The notes beneath the pieces were generated by a model. The model did not search any database. It was not told the origin of the DNA and saw only the letters and a program-made list of their open reading frames with translations. A DNA stretch of 64,000 nt, from NCBI GenBank assembly GCA_949358305.1, contig OX442314.1, forward strand, positions 60,273,369 to 60,337,368, written 5' to 3'. Below, piece after piece: positions 22,115-33,647 of the stretch; position 1 is the first letter of the stretch; every line of letters starts with the position of its first letter. The translations under genes and the position numbers were made by a program. Origin of the DNA: Strigamia acuminata. Lineage: Eukaryota > Arthropoda > Chilopoda > Geophilomorpha > Linotaeniidae.

Positions 22115-22971
22115 TTAATTTCTCACTAAATTTAATTGTTTTTCCGCACGCCTTTTTTTCGCACTATTTAAACTGCCGACGAGATTGTCCCTTTTCACGA
22201 GTTCTCGTATGAAATGGTATCTGACATCGATATGTTTTGTTTTTCTATTCTCGATGTTCGACTTCGCGGCATTGCGTATCTTTGCTGCAAATACGCCGAT
22301 CGTCTCCGTGGTTGGATCGTATTTCAGACAACAAATGTCATCGCTTGATGATATGATATAATAATACACACCAAAACCTAACATTCGGCCCCCTCATATT
22401 ATCAAGCACTTAGTACATCGAGATTAATTAAAAAACGATTACAAAACTGGACTAAGTCTGTCTTGTCGACCGACTTTGTAAATATGGTAAATATATCAGC
22501 GAGATTTGACTTTGTCCCCACGTGTAACACTTGGAGATTGTCCCTTTTCACGAGTTCTCGTATGAAATGGTATCTGACATCGATATGTTTTGTTTTTCTA
22601 TTCTCGATGTTCGACTTCGTAAAATCTACCGTAGAGATATTATCACAAAATACTCGGTGATAAAATCGATTTGCTAAATCGGGGACTATCTCGTATAATA
22701 CTCGGACGATCCATATGTAGTCTTTCACTGTCTCTGTGAAAGCTACATATTCTGCCTCCATAGTGGACAACGTCACGTTGCGCTGTTTGAATGTTCTCCA
22801 GAAAATTGGCGAATTCCCCAATGTTATGAGAGTTCCGCCAACTGAAATCCTATCGCCTCGATTGTTTGCGTAATCGGAGTCACTGTAGCCAATGACTTCA
22901 ATACGGTTGTTAGGAAATAACATAAGTCCATAGTTCTTCGTCGTTCTTAAGTAGCTAAGCAAATCCAACAT
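22115..22971 (-). pseudogene. Copia RNase H fragment with internal duplication
   Basis: On the minus strand 22971-22402 encodes the C-terminal RNase H of a Copia polyprotein: GYSDSDYANNRGDRISVGG, LSTMEAEYVAFTETVKDYIW, HIDVRYHFIRELV and NLADIFT. A 78-bp piece (ENRKTKHIDVRYHFIREL) is repeated at 22189-22266, within a second out-of-context fragment 22384-22115. Upstream sequence is cut off exactly at the Polinton left end (22971), so the Polinton appears to have landed in this dead Copia copy. It is not close to the two complete Copia elements here. Confidence 0.85.
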
Positions 22972-23040
22972 GATCAGTCAGGCTAACAAAGTCGGCCTGT
23001 TTATGGCACGGCTGGCTTAGCTCTGGCATCATGCTTAGTG
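22971..23040 (+). repeat. Polinton left terminal inverted repeat, 70 bp
   Basis: Starts TGATCAGTCAGGCTAAC and ends ATGCTTAGTG. It is the exact reverse complement of 56449-56518. Confidence 0.97.
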
Positions 23041-23118
23041 TTTGTTTAATTTATTTTATTTCTTAAATTATTTTTATATAAAAAAATAAAATCCATTTAG
23101 ATTCGCTCTGTGCTTAAG

Positions 23119-26100
23119 ATGAATAGATACAAAGTCAAGAAATGTGTAGAGTTTTTAAAAGGAAAAAGAGAAAGTGGACAACTATCTAAGGATTTTAAGT
23201 TACACATCAAGTTGGAACAACTCTTGGCAAAATGCCGAGAATATGATGATTTTGTGAACATTGAACCTCGGCCGTATTACCTTTTCAAAAATATCTTTGA
23301 CGGACAAGTGCTTGATTACATTGTCGAATTCGACGAAAGGATTTTTGACATAGAAGACGTGATGAAAGACGCCACTCCAAATATCCGTGCATTGGCAGCA
23401 GAAGTTGCAGCCAGCATGAATTCGTGCAAAGTGAGCGTTATGATGCTATTGAGATATCGGCATTCCCTGAGGACGTCGACTGATCAACATTATTGGTACC
23501 GGGCCGATCCGTTCGTGATGCATTCGGACGATGTTGACCACATTCTGGATTCAGCTGCGAAACAACTGGCCATACAAAATGCCGAATTTGTCGAAACTCA
23601 CGACTATTTATATTACCTTTGTGTGGACGAGATTAAAATTTGTTTTGCTGCTTTACACCAGAAAGGTGGATGGTACAAAGATGTTCCGTCATTTCCGTTG
23701 AGTTTGAACAACGATTTGCCGGCCGTCATTTGCAATAAGAAAGCGGTGTTAACATTTAAAATTGAGTTGTGCAAAGATATGTGACCGTACACAGAAACAG
23801 GAAACATCACGTCGATCTATTCTTCTATGGAAACAACTGCTACGGACATGTGAGGAATCTAAAACGTTTGCTCGGTTATTTTCCGTGTCACTACTGCGAC
23901 AACCAATTCAAGAGCATTGTGGGCAGAGACAAACACCTGACGGTATTCCACTCCGTTCCCGAAGAAGAAGAATCGTCATATCAGGAACTGAATGAACATC
24001 TGCGCAGCAAAAAGGCAGTGGTAAATGTCCAGAACTCGGATCAGAAAAGTTTTTTGTGGTCCATATTGGCTGCCTTGTATCCGGCACCCGATAATGTATG
24101 CAGAAGGTTATTACGTACAGTTTATGGACAAACTCAATCTCGAAGGGCTAGTTTTTCCCGTGGGGCCGAAAGGAGTGCTTAAATTCGAAAGACGAAATGA
24201 AAGTTTGAACATTAATGTATTCGAGTTGCTGCCCACGTCACGGATTGTTCCAATAAAAGTGAATATTCAGACAAACCGCCTTACCACTATTAACCTACTG
24301 AAGAAACGAAATCATTACATGTGGATCAAGGATTTCTCACGACTCATGAGCGTCAGCGATGGCAACAAGCGGTATTATTGCATGAATTGTATGAACGGGT
24401 ATTCCAGTGCCAAAGTGCTCGTTAAACATAAACATTACTGCGGAAAAAACACTCCTTCCGCCACTAAATGTCCTAAAGAAGGAACAATCTGTACGTTCAA
24501 GAGTGAGAAAAAAAAATATCCTATACCGTACGTTTGCTACGCTGATTTCGAAGCATTCTTAGTGCCTGAAGTGGAGACCGAACCCACTTTACATTCGGAC
24601 ACCATTAATTCTCACGTTCCATGTGGTTATTCTTTTAAAGTGGTGTGCACGGAGAACGAAGCTTATTCCAGACCGTTACAGCTGTACAGAGGTCCGGATG
24701 CCGTCGATCATTTTTTGAAATCGTTGCGTGCAGAAATTAAAGCCGTGGTTTGTCAATTTTCTCAATTGGAAAGACAATTCGATACCAAAATGATGACTCC
24801 ACTTGAATGGAACGCATTTAGAAATGCAACAACTTGTTTCTTATGCGATGGCGAGTTCTCCAAAGCTGAAGGATGGACTAAAGTCTTGGATCACAACCAT
24901 TTCACTGGAAAGTTTCGCGGAGCTGCACATGGCAAATGTAACCTCAACTACCATTGGCGGAGATCTGTGCCGGTAGTTTTCCATAATGGGAAAAGGTATG
25001 ATTTTCATTTGATATTCCCACATTTGACCGTCGAGACAGAAAAAGTGACCGTCATCGCCGAAAACTCGGAATTATACAAATCTTTCACGCTAAGAATCAA
25101 TACCAGCGATGATCCAAAAGTGCCCCGTAAAATTCTTGGATAGTTTCCAATTTCTCGCGAGCAGTTTATCCAATTTGGCTAAAAATTTAGAGAAGTCGCA
25201 GTTCGTTGTCTTTCAGAGCGGGTTTAAGGGCGAGGAAATTGATTTTCTTTTGAGGAAAGGAGTATACCCGTACAAATATATGACTGGTTGGTCAAAATTT
25301 CTAGAAGATAAACTTCCGCCGATAGAAGAATTTGAGAACATATCCGCCGACGAATACCAATATGCTCAGTTAGTTTGGAAAACGTTGGGAATTAAAGACA
25401 TGGGCGAATATCACGATTTATATCTGAAGACCGACACTCTGTTGTTGGCGGATATATTCGAGCAGTTTAGGAAAATGTGTTTGAATCACTACAAGCTGGA
25501 CCCCTGTCATTATATCACGTTTCCGAGTCTGTCTTGGGACGCAGCACTGCTCATCACCAAAGTTAAATTGGAGCTTCTGTCTGATCCAGATATGTACATG
25601 TTTGTCGAACAAGGAATAAGAGGCGGTGTTGCCACAATCAGTCAACGCTATGCCAAAGCTAATAACCCTCTTCTGGCATCGGGATACAATTGTGAGAAAC
25701 CAGAGAGTTACATCGTCTATTTGGATGCGAATTCCATGTATTCCTGGGCAATGAGCAAACCGTTACCCGTTGGCAACTTTGCCTTCGATGATAATTTAGC
25801 CGAATGGACGCAAGAAAGGATTTTGAAAATGGGAGAGAACGATACGATGGGATGCATCTTGGAAGTAGATTTGGGATATCCGCAAGAACTGCACTTGGCC
25901 CACAATTGTCTGCCTTTGGCTCCGGAAATGATACGTTCTGCGGACGACACTTGTCCCAGATTAATCCCGCATTTGCAAGGTCGTTGTAATTACATTCTGC
26001 ATTACAGAGCTCTGCAATTGTACTTGTCCCTGGGCATGACGTTGATGAAAATAAAAAAAGTGCTGACGTTTGAGCAAAAACCATGGTTGGCCAAGTATAT

Positions 26101-26896
26101 CGAACTGAATATTGAGAAACGGAAGTCCGCTACCAGTGATTTTGAGCAGGAATTAGCGAAATTAGCTAACAATTCGGTCTTTGGAAAAACCTTGCAGGAC
26201 GTGAGGAAATATAGACAATTTTATCTGGTGAATAATCAGAAAGACTTTGATAAACACCTCAACCACGCCGGATTCAAAGGATATAAAGCTTTTACTAGTG
26301 GTCTGATGTTGGTTGAACGTCGAAAGCTGGAATTGACGTTAGACAAACCTATTTACAGCGGATTAACTATCCTGGACTTGTCTAAATGCTTGCTATATGA
26401 AAAAAAATTCTCAGACAAGCTGAGATTGCTGATGACGGATACGGATAGTTTGATGTATGAAATAGAAGCTCCGTCAGTCTACTCGTTCTTCAGAGAAGAA
26501 ATACCAGAAGTGATGGATCTGTCTAATTACGACCCACCTGATGGCAGGAACAGGCGTGTAATAGGATGCTTCAAAGACGAGACTGCCGGCGAGTCGATAG
26601 AAGAGTTTGTAGGGCTAAGAGCCAAATGTTACGCATATAACGTGAACGGGAAAACGAGCATGCGATGTAAAGGCATAAAGAAGGCCGTCGTGGAGCAAGA
26701 GCTGGACTTGGAGGCGTACAAGAAGATATTGTTCGGAGAACGGGAGGCCCACAGATTGAAATTTGAAACGATCAAATCAAAACTGCACGTTCTCACAACG
26801 GTCGAGGTGGACAAATTGGCATTGTCGGCAAAAGACAAGAAACGAGTGATATTAGAAGATTGTATACACACCAAGGCTTATGGTTATGTTGAGTAA
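23119..26896 (+). pseudogene. Polinton protein-primed DNA polymerase B, frameshifted
   Basis: Replicates the element by protein-primed synthesis. Reading frames 23119-23784, about 23769-24180, about 24110-25143 and 25109-26896 must be joined, so three frameshifts break the gene. N-terminal part: CxxC finger CHYCDNQF, and CMNCMNGYSS. Exonuclease: YADFEAF; a Polinton-typical DHNHFTGKFRGAAHGKCNLN segment; HNGKRYDFHLIF. Polymerase: motif A YLDANSMYSWAMSKPLP, motif B KLANNSVFGKTLQDVRKYR, motif C LLMTDTDSLMYEI, all intact. The first ATG is at 23119, with a TATA-like run TATATAAAAA at 23076-23085. All catalytic motifs survive, so loss of function is probably recent; assembly error in the shifts cannot be excluded. 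Confidence 0.93.
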
Positions 26897-26900
26897 AATG

Positions 26901-27290
26901 CTACTTATTAAATAAATTAAAGTGAATATACACTTGATATCTTGGTACTTTTTCACTTTCTTCTGGTTCTATTTCTCCTGTAATTATGAGTTTATCTCCG
27001 CATTTAAATTCTATCGGAGGATTGTAAACACTTGTCGTGATTAACTCTGACCAACTGAGGTTAAAGTCGACAACCGTAAAGGGATCACTTTCTCTAATAT
27101 TTGAACTATCAATTACTAGGTTTATCATGTGACCCATTCCATGTTCTCTCTTTGCACCTATGTCGTAAAAACATATATCTATACTTGTAATCTCACATCT
27201 TCTAAATGTTCTAAAAGTTGATTCGTTTTCATCAATGAAAAAATTTACTTTTCCTTCCTTGTTGGCTGAATGATAATTTTCAAATTTCAC
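26901..27290 (-). CDS. Unknown Polinton protein, about 129 aa
   Basis: Minus-strand ORF that starts within a few bases of the end of the coiled-coil gene and ends just before the convergent PolB stop, so it is the last gene of the leftward block. No ATG is present at the expected start: the frame opens with GTG at 27290, and no Met occurs before MGHMINLV. Predicted composition is beta-rich and soluble (FTVVDFNLSWSELI, GDKLIITGEI). I recognise no domain; a small virion or host-interaction protein is possible. The missing ATG may mean damage or read-through from the upstream frame. Confidence 0.5.
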   Translation of the reverse strand: MKFENYHSANKEGKVNFFIDENESTFRTFRRCEITSIDICFYDIGAKREHGMGHMINLVIDSSNIRESDPFTVVDFNLSWSELITTSVYNPPIEFKCGDKLIITGEIEPEESEKVPRYQVYIHFNLFNK

Positions 27291-28263
27291 AATATATTTT
27301 TCAACTTGTATAACTTGTTTAATGTTTTTTTTATTTCTGCAACCATTTCAGCCTTATTTGCTTCTAGCATTGCTTTAATTTTCCCATCTTCCTGTAAACT
27401 CTGATTAATGCGTTCTATTTCTGCACTCATTTCAGCCTTATATGCATCTAGCATTGCTTTAATTTGCTCATCATCCTGTAAACTCTGCTTGATGCGCTCT
27501 ATTTCCACAGTCATTTCAGTCTTATATGTATCTAGCATTGCTTTAATTTGCTCATCATTCCGTAAACTCTGTTTGTTGTGCTCTATTTTTGCACTCATTT
27601 CAACCTTACATGCTTCTAGTATGTCTTTAATTTGCTCATCATCATCGTGAGCAATCTGATGAATGTGCTCCATTTCCGCAGCTATTTTAGCTTTATATAG
27701 ATCTAGCATTGCTTTAACTCGCTCGTCGTTCTGTAAACTCTGTTTGATGGATTCTATTTCTGCAGTCATTTCAGCCTTATGTGCATCTATGCTGGCTTTA
27801 ACTAGCTCATCGTCTTGTAAACTTTGTTTGATGCGCCCTATTTCTGCAGTCATTTCAGCCTTAATTTGTCCATCATCCTTTAAACTTTGTTTGATATGTC
27901 CATATCCATTTCTGCCTTATGTGCATCTATGTTCGCTTTAACTCGTTCATTGTGCTGTAAACTCTGTTCAATATGGTCGTCGACTCGAGATTTTATATCT
28001 TCCATAAGCACTGCAGAATCTGCAGCTGCCGGGTCTGGTATTCCAACGTCAAAATCTTTTTTTAGTTGAGCGATATCGTTTCTGTGGCCGAACACCATTC
28101 GCCTAATCTGCTCGTGTTCGTCATGAGTTAAATTACTTCCGTCTCGTTTGGCAATTTTGCGTGGGGTCAGTCCAAATCTATGCACTGGATTTAAGTGGAA
28201 GTCGTCTCTCGCCTTATTAATGCTCCCCATTTTTTTAATACGAACAAACACAAATGTCCGCAC
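27287..28263 (-). pseudogene. Coiled-coil repeat protein of the Polinton, frame broken
   Basis: Two minus frames (28263-27880 and 27853-27287) form one protein interrupted by a frameshift near 27880-27890. N-terminal about 90 residues: MGSINKARDDFHLNPVHRFG, LTPRKIAKRDG. The rest is a tandem array of about 30-residue (90-bp) units such as IKAMLDAYKAEMSAEIERI followed by NQSLQEDG, giving heptad-like amphipathic helices and a long coiled coil. DNA repeats run about 27340-27990. The start overlaps the end of the upstream protease in another frame. A fibre, tail or scaffold role is plausible from the long coiled coil next to capsid genes, but this is inference. Confidence 0.6.
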
Positions 28264-28562
28264 GTGACTTCGTCAAACGATTGATACTGATAAACGTTAT
28301 ATTTTATATTGTCTCCCAGGTAATTGTACAATTCAATAGGAGGCGGAAGATCGCCGAAACTGTCAAAGTATAATTTGTCTCGCTTATTTTTAGCGTACGC
28401 CACCCAATGGCTACCACTTTGCAGATGCTTATTCAAATTAACAATCCCACATTCGAAGGGTCTGGCTTTGACGGGCAACGTGTCTCTGGAGAACACGCCT
28501 CTGAAGAATGGAATATTCATTCGTCTAGCCAATTTGCCCAATTGCAGGGAATCCAGCGGTTG
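28191..28562 (-). CDS. Polinton adenain-like cysteine protease (first), 5' end cut by Copia
   Basis: Capsid-maturation protease of the adenovirus protease superfamily. Visible: PLDSLQLGKLARRM, FFRGVFSRDTLP, ECGIVNL, catalytic His in GSHWVAYAK, Asp in LYFDSFGDLPPP, and Cys in VTCGHLCLFVL. The frame is open at 28567 and continues across the insertion site into 48775 and beyond, where it overlaps the 3' end of the pVI-like gene, so the Copia insertion separated it from its upstream sequence. No ATG is seen in the overlap. After the catalytic Cys the frame ends soon (GALIRRETTST), while a shifted frame continues into the coiled-coil protein. It is one of two proteases in this element. Confidence 0.8.
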   Translation of the reverse strand, partial: QPLDSLQLGKLARRMNIPFFRGVFSRDTLPVKARPFECGIVNLNKHLQSGSHWVAYAKNKRDKLYFDSFGDLPPPIELYNYLGDNIKYNVYQYQSFDEVTCGHLCLFVLKKWGALIRRETTST

Positions 28563-28567
28563 AATTA
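28563..28567. other. Target-site duplication AATTA (left) of Copia copy 2
   Basis: AATTA at 28563-28567 matches AATTA at 48770-48774, directly outside the two TG..CA LTR ends. Confidence 0.95.
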
Positions 28568-28902
28568 TGTTGGTCTAAGAACCACTCATGTTGTCGATAT
28601 CAAATGTTTATTTACTATATGTTTTGTGTTCAAACACATTGTATTGATATTTGATCATTTATTTACTGTTTTCTCTATTTGGATTTAATTTCTGCTGTCC
28701 AGTATGTAATTCCATACTTTGCTTATGTTTTACTTAGATGATTTGTTCTTTAATTTAAAATTTAATGTTAATAACTGTCACCAGAGTGCTGTGACACTCT
28801 TATCCCTAATCCGCACTTTCACATCTTTTCACCTTTGGAAATCCATTTATGTAAGATATGGTTTACTTTTCATTAAACTTTTATGTTTTTAAGTGTTTAC
28901 CT
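28568..28902 (+). repeat. Copia copy 2, 5' LTR, left piece
   Basis: Aligns with the first part of 48232-48769. It lacks the 25-bp segment present at about 48474-48498 of the 3' LTR. Cut at ACCT by the Gypsy insertion. Confidence 0.95.
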
Positions 28903-29942
28903 TGTCACGTCGTAGTCGACTTTTTAACAATGGTTTCGGAAATTTAAGAATTTTCAGGGATTGTAATAACCAGAAAATTTAGGTTCGCAGGCGCTGCAAC
29001 TCTTAAAACTTTGCCGGGGGTGGTAGCTAGGTTAAGACAGCGTCTATTCGTGAAATCTGTATTTTATGGGTGCAGGATTCAATTCGGGCGCCGTACAAAA
29101 TGGCGAACGTTGATACTTCGAATTTAAGACCAAAATATCGCTCTTCACTAGGGAAAATGTCGTCATATGCTAGGCGTACTTACGAAGAGTATGTTTCTTC
29201 TCCTGAACACGCGGAAACGTTGGGTGAACGCGCGCACAGGTACCAAACCGCAGACAACGTCGTCGAACCGTCGATAATGAAATGAATACGCAATTGAGAC
29301 GAGTATAAGTTCAAAATGTCTAGGCTGAGGAGGAAGTCACAGTCGTGGCATAAAATGTATTGACGAATTGAGACCGTCGAATACGCCGTTTTTCCAGTAA
29401 TTTGTACGCAAATAATGGGCAAATAATAAATGTTGTGGTTAGTTAGACTAACATGAGAATTCGGGCTGCATAATGACCGTATGCGTTGAGACGCAACATA
29501 ATCGCACTTGGAAATCTTCTAGTTGAGACAGAAGATGTTGACTAGTCGAAGGCGAAAATTATTCTGTCTGTCAAAAATGTCTTGACAGAACAAGTCACCT
29601 CTGATCACATGTCAAAGGCCAAGTCAATTCCCAATGGGGACTGGGCAGAAAACAGGCGACCAGGGGTGAAATATGCAAATTTAGAGCGCGATTATATCAA
29701 CTTATTGCAGAATTCTCATGAATTGTCTGGATGGGGTGATTAAAACCAGGCCAAATTAAAGATAAATATCAAAAATAAGGAAAATAATACAAAATAAAAT
29801 AATAAATTTAGATTTGGGAAAAATAAAATAATTTAAAGAAACTAAAGCAATTTTTCAATAAAATTGGGAAAATTTAAAGGAAAGGCGCAAAATGTGCTTA
29901 AAATTTCGAAAATTATTACTGTCTAAAGTCAGGACCGTGACA
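28903..29942 (-). repeat. Gypsy 3' LTR, 1040 bp
   Basis: Same length as the right LTR. Differences are visible near 28956, 29275, 29569 and 29894. A 71-codon frame inside both LTRs has no recognisable product. Confidence 0.95.
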
Positions 29943-30782
29943 TTCCCCCCCACCTAGATGTTTATTATATGGTTTTTATATAATCAACATCTAAATGGAG
30001 TTAACAAACATGATTGATAAAAATTTGAACATATAAATAAATAAAAATAATGAATCAATAACATTAATCTCATAATAAACACATAACACAGGTAGGGATT
30101 TATTTGGACAGACGCAACAGGCGCACAACTTGGCGCAATTACAGACAAAAACAAACAAACACAAACAAATGGGTTTAGGAGAGGAATATTGTAAAAAATC
30201 GTTTGATTAAAAATTAACAAAATCAATAGACGTTTAGGCGCTAATTACGACTAAATTCTAAATAAAATAATAAAATCTGTTAAATTATTTGATAACACTT
30301 GAAATTAACAATGGTATTTTTGTTATGACTAGGAAATAAAATAATTTAAGATTAATTAACAATGCCTATGGGTGGCAAAATTTCTATAAAAATGTAAATT
30401 ATTAGCAAATAAAAATATTGATTAGGCGCTGATTTGGCGTCAATTATCACAATATAAAGATAGCAAAATTTCAATGATCACAAATGGTTAATAAAAATGA
30501 TTAGCAAAAAATGATTAGTAAAATATAAATATCAAAAAATAAAAAGTTCGCAAACGAATATTATCTTCTTTCGTAGGCGTTTGAGTTTTCACGGAACTTT
30601 ACGTAAAAAATCTTCATCGAGGCGCATAACAATCACATTTCAAACAATTATAACACTTATCGTTTGTATCACAATTATCACAATAAAGTCCACACACACA
30701 ACAGTTCGTATATGGGTTTTTAGGAAGGCGCAAAGTCACTGTAGGTTTTTGAAGTCAATCTATGAGTTTTATTTTTTTTTTT
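29943..30782 (-). other. Gypsy 3' non-coding region
   Basis: AT-rich stretch between the extra ORF and the polypurine tract. No ORF or repeat is recognised. Confidence 0.6.
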
Positions 30783-33647
30783 TTAAAATGCAGACGTGCC
30801 TTGACCGTCCATCGCATAATAGACCAGTCTAAGCGCTGTTTTTACGAGGATCACTCTCACCTGTTGTTTAGAAGTCGCGTAACACTTTTGGCTAACTCTG
30901 TTCACTCGGTACAGGAAATCTCCAACATAATATTTTTTAATGAGGGACAACAATTTTTCGCCCGCGCTGTGGTCAAGTTGTAAGTCCGAAAAGATGATCG
31001 TTTCGAAAAGGCGCGTCAGAATACTCCAATCCACGACCAATTCGATTTTAGGCTCCCATGGCAATGAGTAGAAAATATCATCAATCGGGATAATCTCCTC
31101 CATTATTGCTAACGCGCAAGTTGGCTCCACGAGACGTTTCTCCTTAGGCTTCGGCTCGACCGGTTCGCGCAAACTCTCAGGTGTGACAACTTCGCCTGGA
31201 TCGTCGTCCTTTTCCTTTGGTGGTGTCAAAATCATTTTTGGCATCCTCGACATCAATGGCGATCGACGTCCAGCCCTTGCGCCGCCCCGTCCAACTCCAG
31301 GAAGTCTGAAAGGCTCGTCGACCTGAATTACTTCAATTTTGTTATGCTCTTGCGCCGCCAGGAATGCTTTGTGGTTCTCTTCGTCGCCCGTTGACTCGCG
31401 AAGCGACTCGACATCCGACATCGAATAATCCACATCCGATGACAACTCCGAGGCGAGTATTCCTGTGTCCGCCACAATCACGGGGTCGTATCGGAATGAA
31501 TATTTGGTTCGGGGATCTGCTAATTTCGGATTTTCGGCAATTGCGTCCTCAAATTGTTGCACCAATTTTTCAGGCGCCAACTCGATGAGAATCTTTTCTG
31601 AAAAGTTCTTAATTTCATCCTCCGTCATGATCAACTCTGGATCCAGTGGTGGTTTGGCGGGCGCATTTCTCTCGTCCTCCAGTCGCTGGGCCTCCCTGAG
31701 CGCGTCGGCCTCACGAAATCGTTTAACGGCGTCGCGACGACTCTGATGCATTTGGGTGATGATCTCTTTTAAATTAAAGTGCACGGCGTGCACAATGAGG
31801 TGATGCACCGCGTGTTCGTCTCCGGTACAGTCCTTTGTCATTTTCGCTTCAATTTCCTTCGCGATGTTCCCGAGGCGTCCGAAAATCGTTCCGACGACCG
31901 TCTTGAAGTCCGAGGCGCTGACGTTGAAATCCAAATTAATCGACATCTTAAAAAGTTCGCTCCATCCTTCCGATCTCAGGTTGATTCGTCCTTGACCTCT
32001 GTTTTCCATAGGGTACAGTATCTCGAGCTCGTGGCGCCGGAATATTTCGGACATCTGAGTGAAAATACGGTCTGGGCGCATCGTACATCCATTTCGGTCG
32101 AATCCCTGGAGATAACGTGGCTTTAGAGATGCGCATCCTTCAGACGACGTTGATCCGTTTGAGACCGCTGAAATGGCCTTAGCAATTGGATTAGAAATCT
32201 TGCTTTCCAATTTCTTGACGTCGTGGATCTTTGCGCACTCCTCCGCATCTCTCGCAATTTCGGCAGCGATATTCGCGATGGACGAAGACGGTGTGAAATT
32301 CAACAACGCCTTAATATCTTGGTCAACCTGTGGGGAAAAATCAGCTTTAATTAGTTTTTTGTTAAAATCAGCAATTGTGTCCATTTGTGTGTTTGAAGTT
32401 GCAATTTTGGAGTACGTAATCGGCACCGATGTCGCAGCAACTGAAGTCATCATCTTGGGCGTCACATTAGATTGGGTCACAGTAGTGGTATCGACAGATT
32501 GAGCAGCTTGGCTTGACTCGGACGTCTCAATCGAAGACGATTTGTTCTTCACGACATAAAAGTAAGGAATGACGATTGGCGCAGCAGTGGTCACCGTAGT
32601 AACGTTGGTTGACTTCGCCTCCGCTGCCGTCACACTCGATTCCGTTTTGATAATCGGGGTCGACATCGTGTTGATATTGCTAATTTTTTCTCTTTCTCTT
32701 CTATTTTCTTCATTTTTTACTACCGTTTTAGCCACTTGGTCGTGCAACGAAAGTTCTTTAGTCGATTCGATGACAGGCAAGGCAATAGGCGCTCCACCAA
32801 CCGCTCCGTTTTCCTCGACGATGACTGAAGAGACGTCCAATGCTGGTCCGGATCGTCCCGTCACAAAGTGAGTGTCTCGATTCGCCTCCGCTCCAATCCT
32901 TTTCGTCACTTTCTGCGTGTACTCCTTCAAACGATGCGTGCTTCGCTCCTCGTACGTATGTCGTGGGCGCAGGTTTGAATGTTGAAATGGCAAATCGGCC
33001 GTAACTCTCTCCGGCTCCGAATACGCTTTTTTCGCATCCGCGATTACATTGGGCGCTGTCAAACACAGTTCTATACCCGATTCCACATCGTAGGTCTTTC
33101 CTTCAGGCGTCACAAATTGGTCCGGAAGTTCGGCAGGCTGTTCACCAGCTATTATGTATGCTCCTTCCGGATATTTCCAAGTCAACGGCCGGATTCCCTT
33201 CTCTCTTGCCAATTGCTTTATGCGTGCCAAATATGACGCGTGCGCATGACGAAAACGAGCGATGGCGTTTGCACTGCCGAATGGAATCCTTGGCGGCGGA
33301 AAATCCACTCCAGCCAACGAAGTTTTATCTATCGATTCATAACCAAGTACATACGCAAACATGAGACGCATCCATTTCCTAAATTTGCAACGGCGCAAAT
33401 CACCGCCGCCCCGACACGCTCGGCATTCTCGTGGCGCCCGCAGTTGGTATATTTCAAATCCTGTTCCGCTACAAACTGGACACAGTTCATAGTTTGGAAA
33501 ACTCTGATCGTTCGGGTGGTCAGGATGAAAGCGTGGCACCAGTCCTTCGCCCGAAGCTTCGATTGGTGGCATCGGCAGGTACTTTGGATAGCCTTTTTGG
33601 ATTGGTTTTGGAATCGTAATCGTTACTTTTGGATCGTAGGAAGTCAT
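30783..33647 (-). CDS. Unusual 954-aa ORF in the env position of the Gypsy element
   Basis: A complete ORF (MTSYDPKVTI) downstream of pol. It is not a typical envelope: I see no signal peptide, no furin site and no transmembrane segment. Residues 56-87 hold two CxxCxGxG-like motifs (CPVCSGTG and CRACRGGG, with a further Cys at 87), like half of a DnaJ-type zinc finger. Residues about 330-460 are Thr/Ser/Val-rich and low complexity. About 560-720 is helical and charged (EALRE/RLEDERN). The C-terminal 150 are Pro/Glu-rich, then hydrophobic (KIELVVDWSILTRLFETIIF). Upstream, on the minus strand, TTTCCATTTCTTTTAG (33685-33670) is a good 3' splice site about 22 nt before the ATG, suggesting a spliced subgenomic mRNA. 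Function unknown; RNA or protein binding through the zinc motif is inference. Confidence 0.8.
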   Translation of the reverse strand: MTSYDPKVTITIPKPIQKGYPKYLPMPPIEASGEGLVPRFHPDHPNDQSFPNYELCPVCSGTGFEIYQLRAPRECRACRGGGDLRRCKFRKWMRLMFAYVLGYESIDKTSLAGVDFPPPRIPFGSANAIARFRHAHASYLARIKQLAREKGIRPLTWKYPEGAYIIAGEQPAELPDQFVTPEGKTYDVESGIELCLTAPNVIADAKKAYSEPERVTADLPFQHSNLRPRHTYEERSTHRLKEYTQKVTKRIGAEANRDTHFVTGRSGPALDVSSVIVEENGAVGGAPIALPVIESTKELSLHDQVAKTVVKNEENRREREKISNINTMSTPIIKTESSVTAAEAKSTNVTTVTTAAPIVIPYFYVVKNKSSSIETSESSQAAQSVDTTTVTQSNVTPKMMTSVAATSVPITYSKIATSNTQMDTIADFNKKLIKADFSPQVDQDIKALLNFTPSSSIANIAAEIARDAEECAKIHDVKKLESKISNPIAKAISAVSNGSTSSEGCASLKPRYLQGFDRNGCTMRPDRIFTQMSEIFRRHELEILYPMENRGQGRINLRSEGWSELFKMSINLDFNVSASDFKTVVGTIFGRLGNIAKEIEAKMTKDCTGDEHAVHHLIVHAVHFNLKEIITQMHQSRRDAVKRFREADALREAQRLEDERNAPAKPPLDPELIMTEDEIKNFSEKILIELAPEKLVQQFEDAIAENPKLADPRTKYSFRYDPVIVADTGILASELSSDVDYSMSDVESLRESTGDEENHKAFLAAQEHNKIEVIQVDEPFRLPGVGRGGARAGRRSPLMSRMPKMILTPPKEKDDDPGEVVTPESLREPVEPKPKEKRLVEPTCALAIMEEIIPIDDIFYSLPWEPKIELVVDWSILTRLFETIIFSDLQLDHSAGEKLLSLIKKYYVGDFLYRVNRVSQKCYATSKQQVRVILVKTALRLVYYAMDGQGTSAF

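Noticed and set aside
22971-22976. 6-bp target-site duplication of the Polinton.
   Set aside because: Flanks (CCAACA left, AACAAA right) do not match under any offset I tried; the GATC at both ends is part of the inverted repeat.
23613-26874. Minus-strand ORFs over PolB.
   Set aside because: Shadows of the coding strand; they contain no family motifs.
29070-29285. 71-codon ORF in both Gypsy LTRs (also 41118-41333).
   Set aside because: Same frame in both because LTRs are copies; it lies antisense to the element and has no features.
30783-33647. Envelope protein call for the last Gypsy ORF.
   Set aside because: No signal peptide, cleavage site or transmembrane anchor; the zinc-type cysteine motif does not fit Env.
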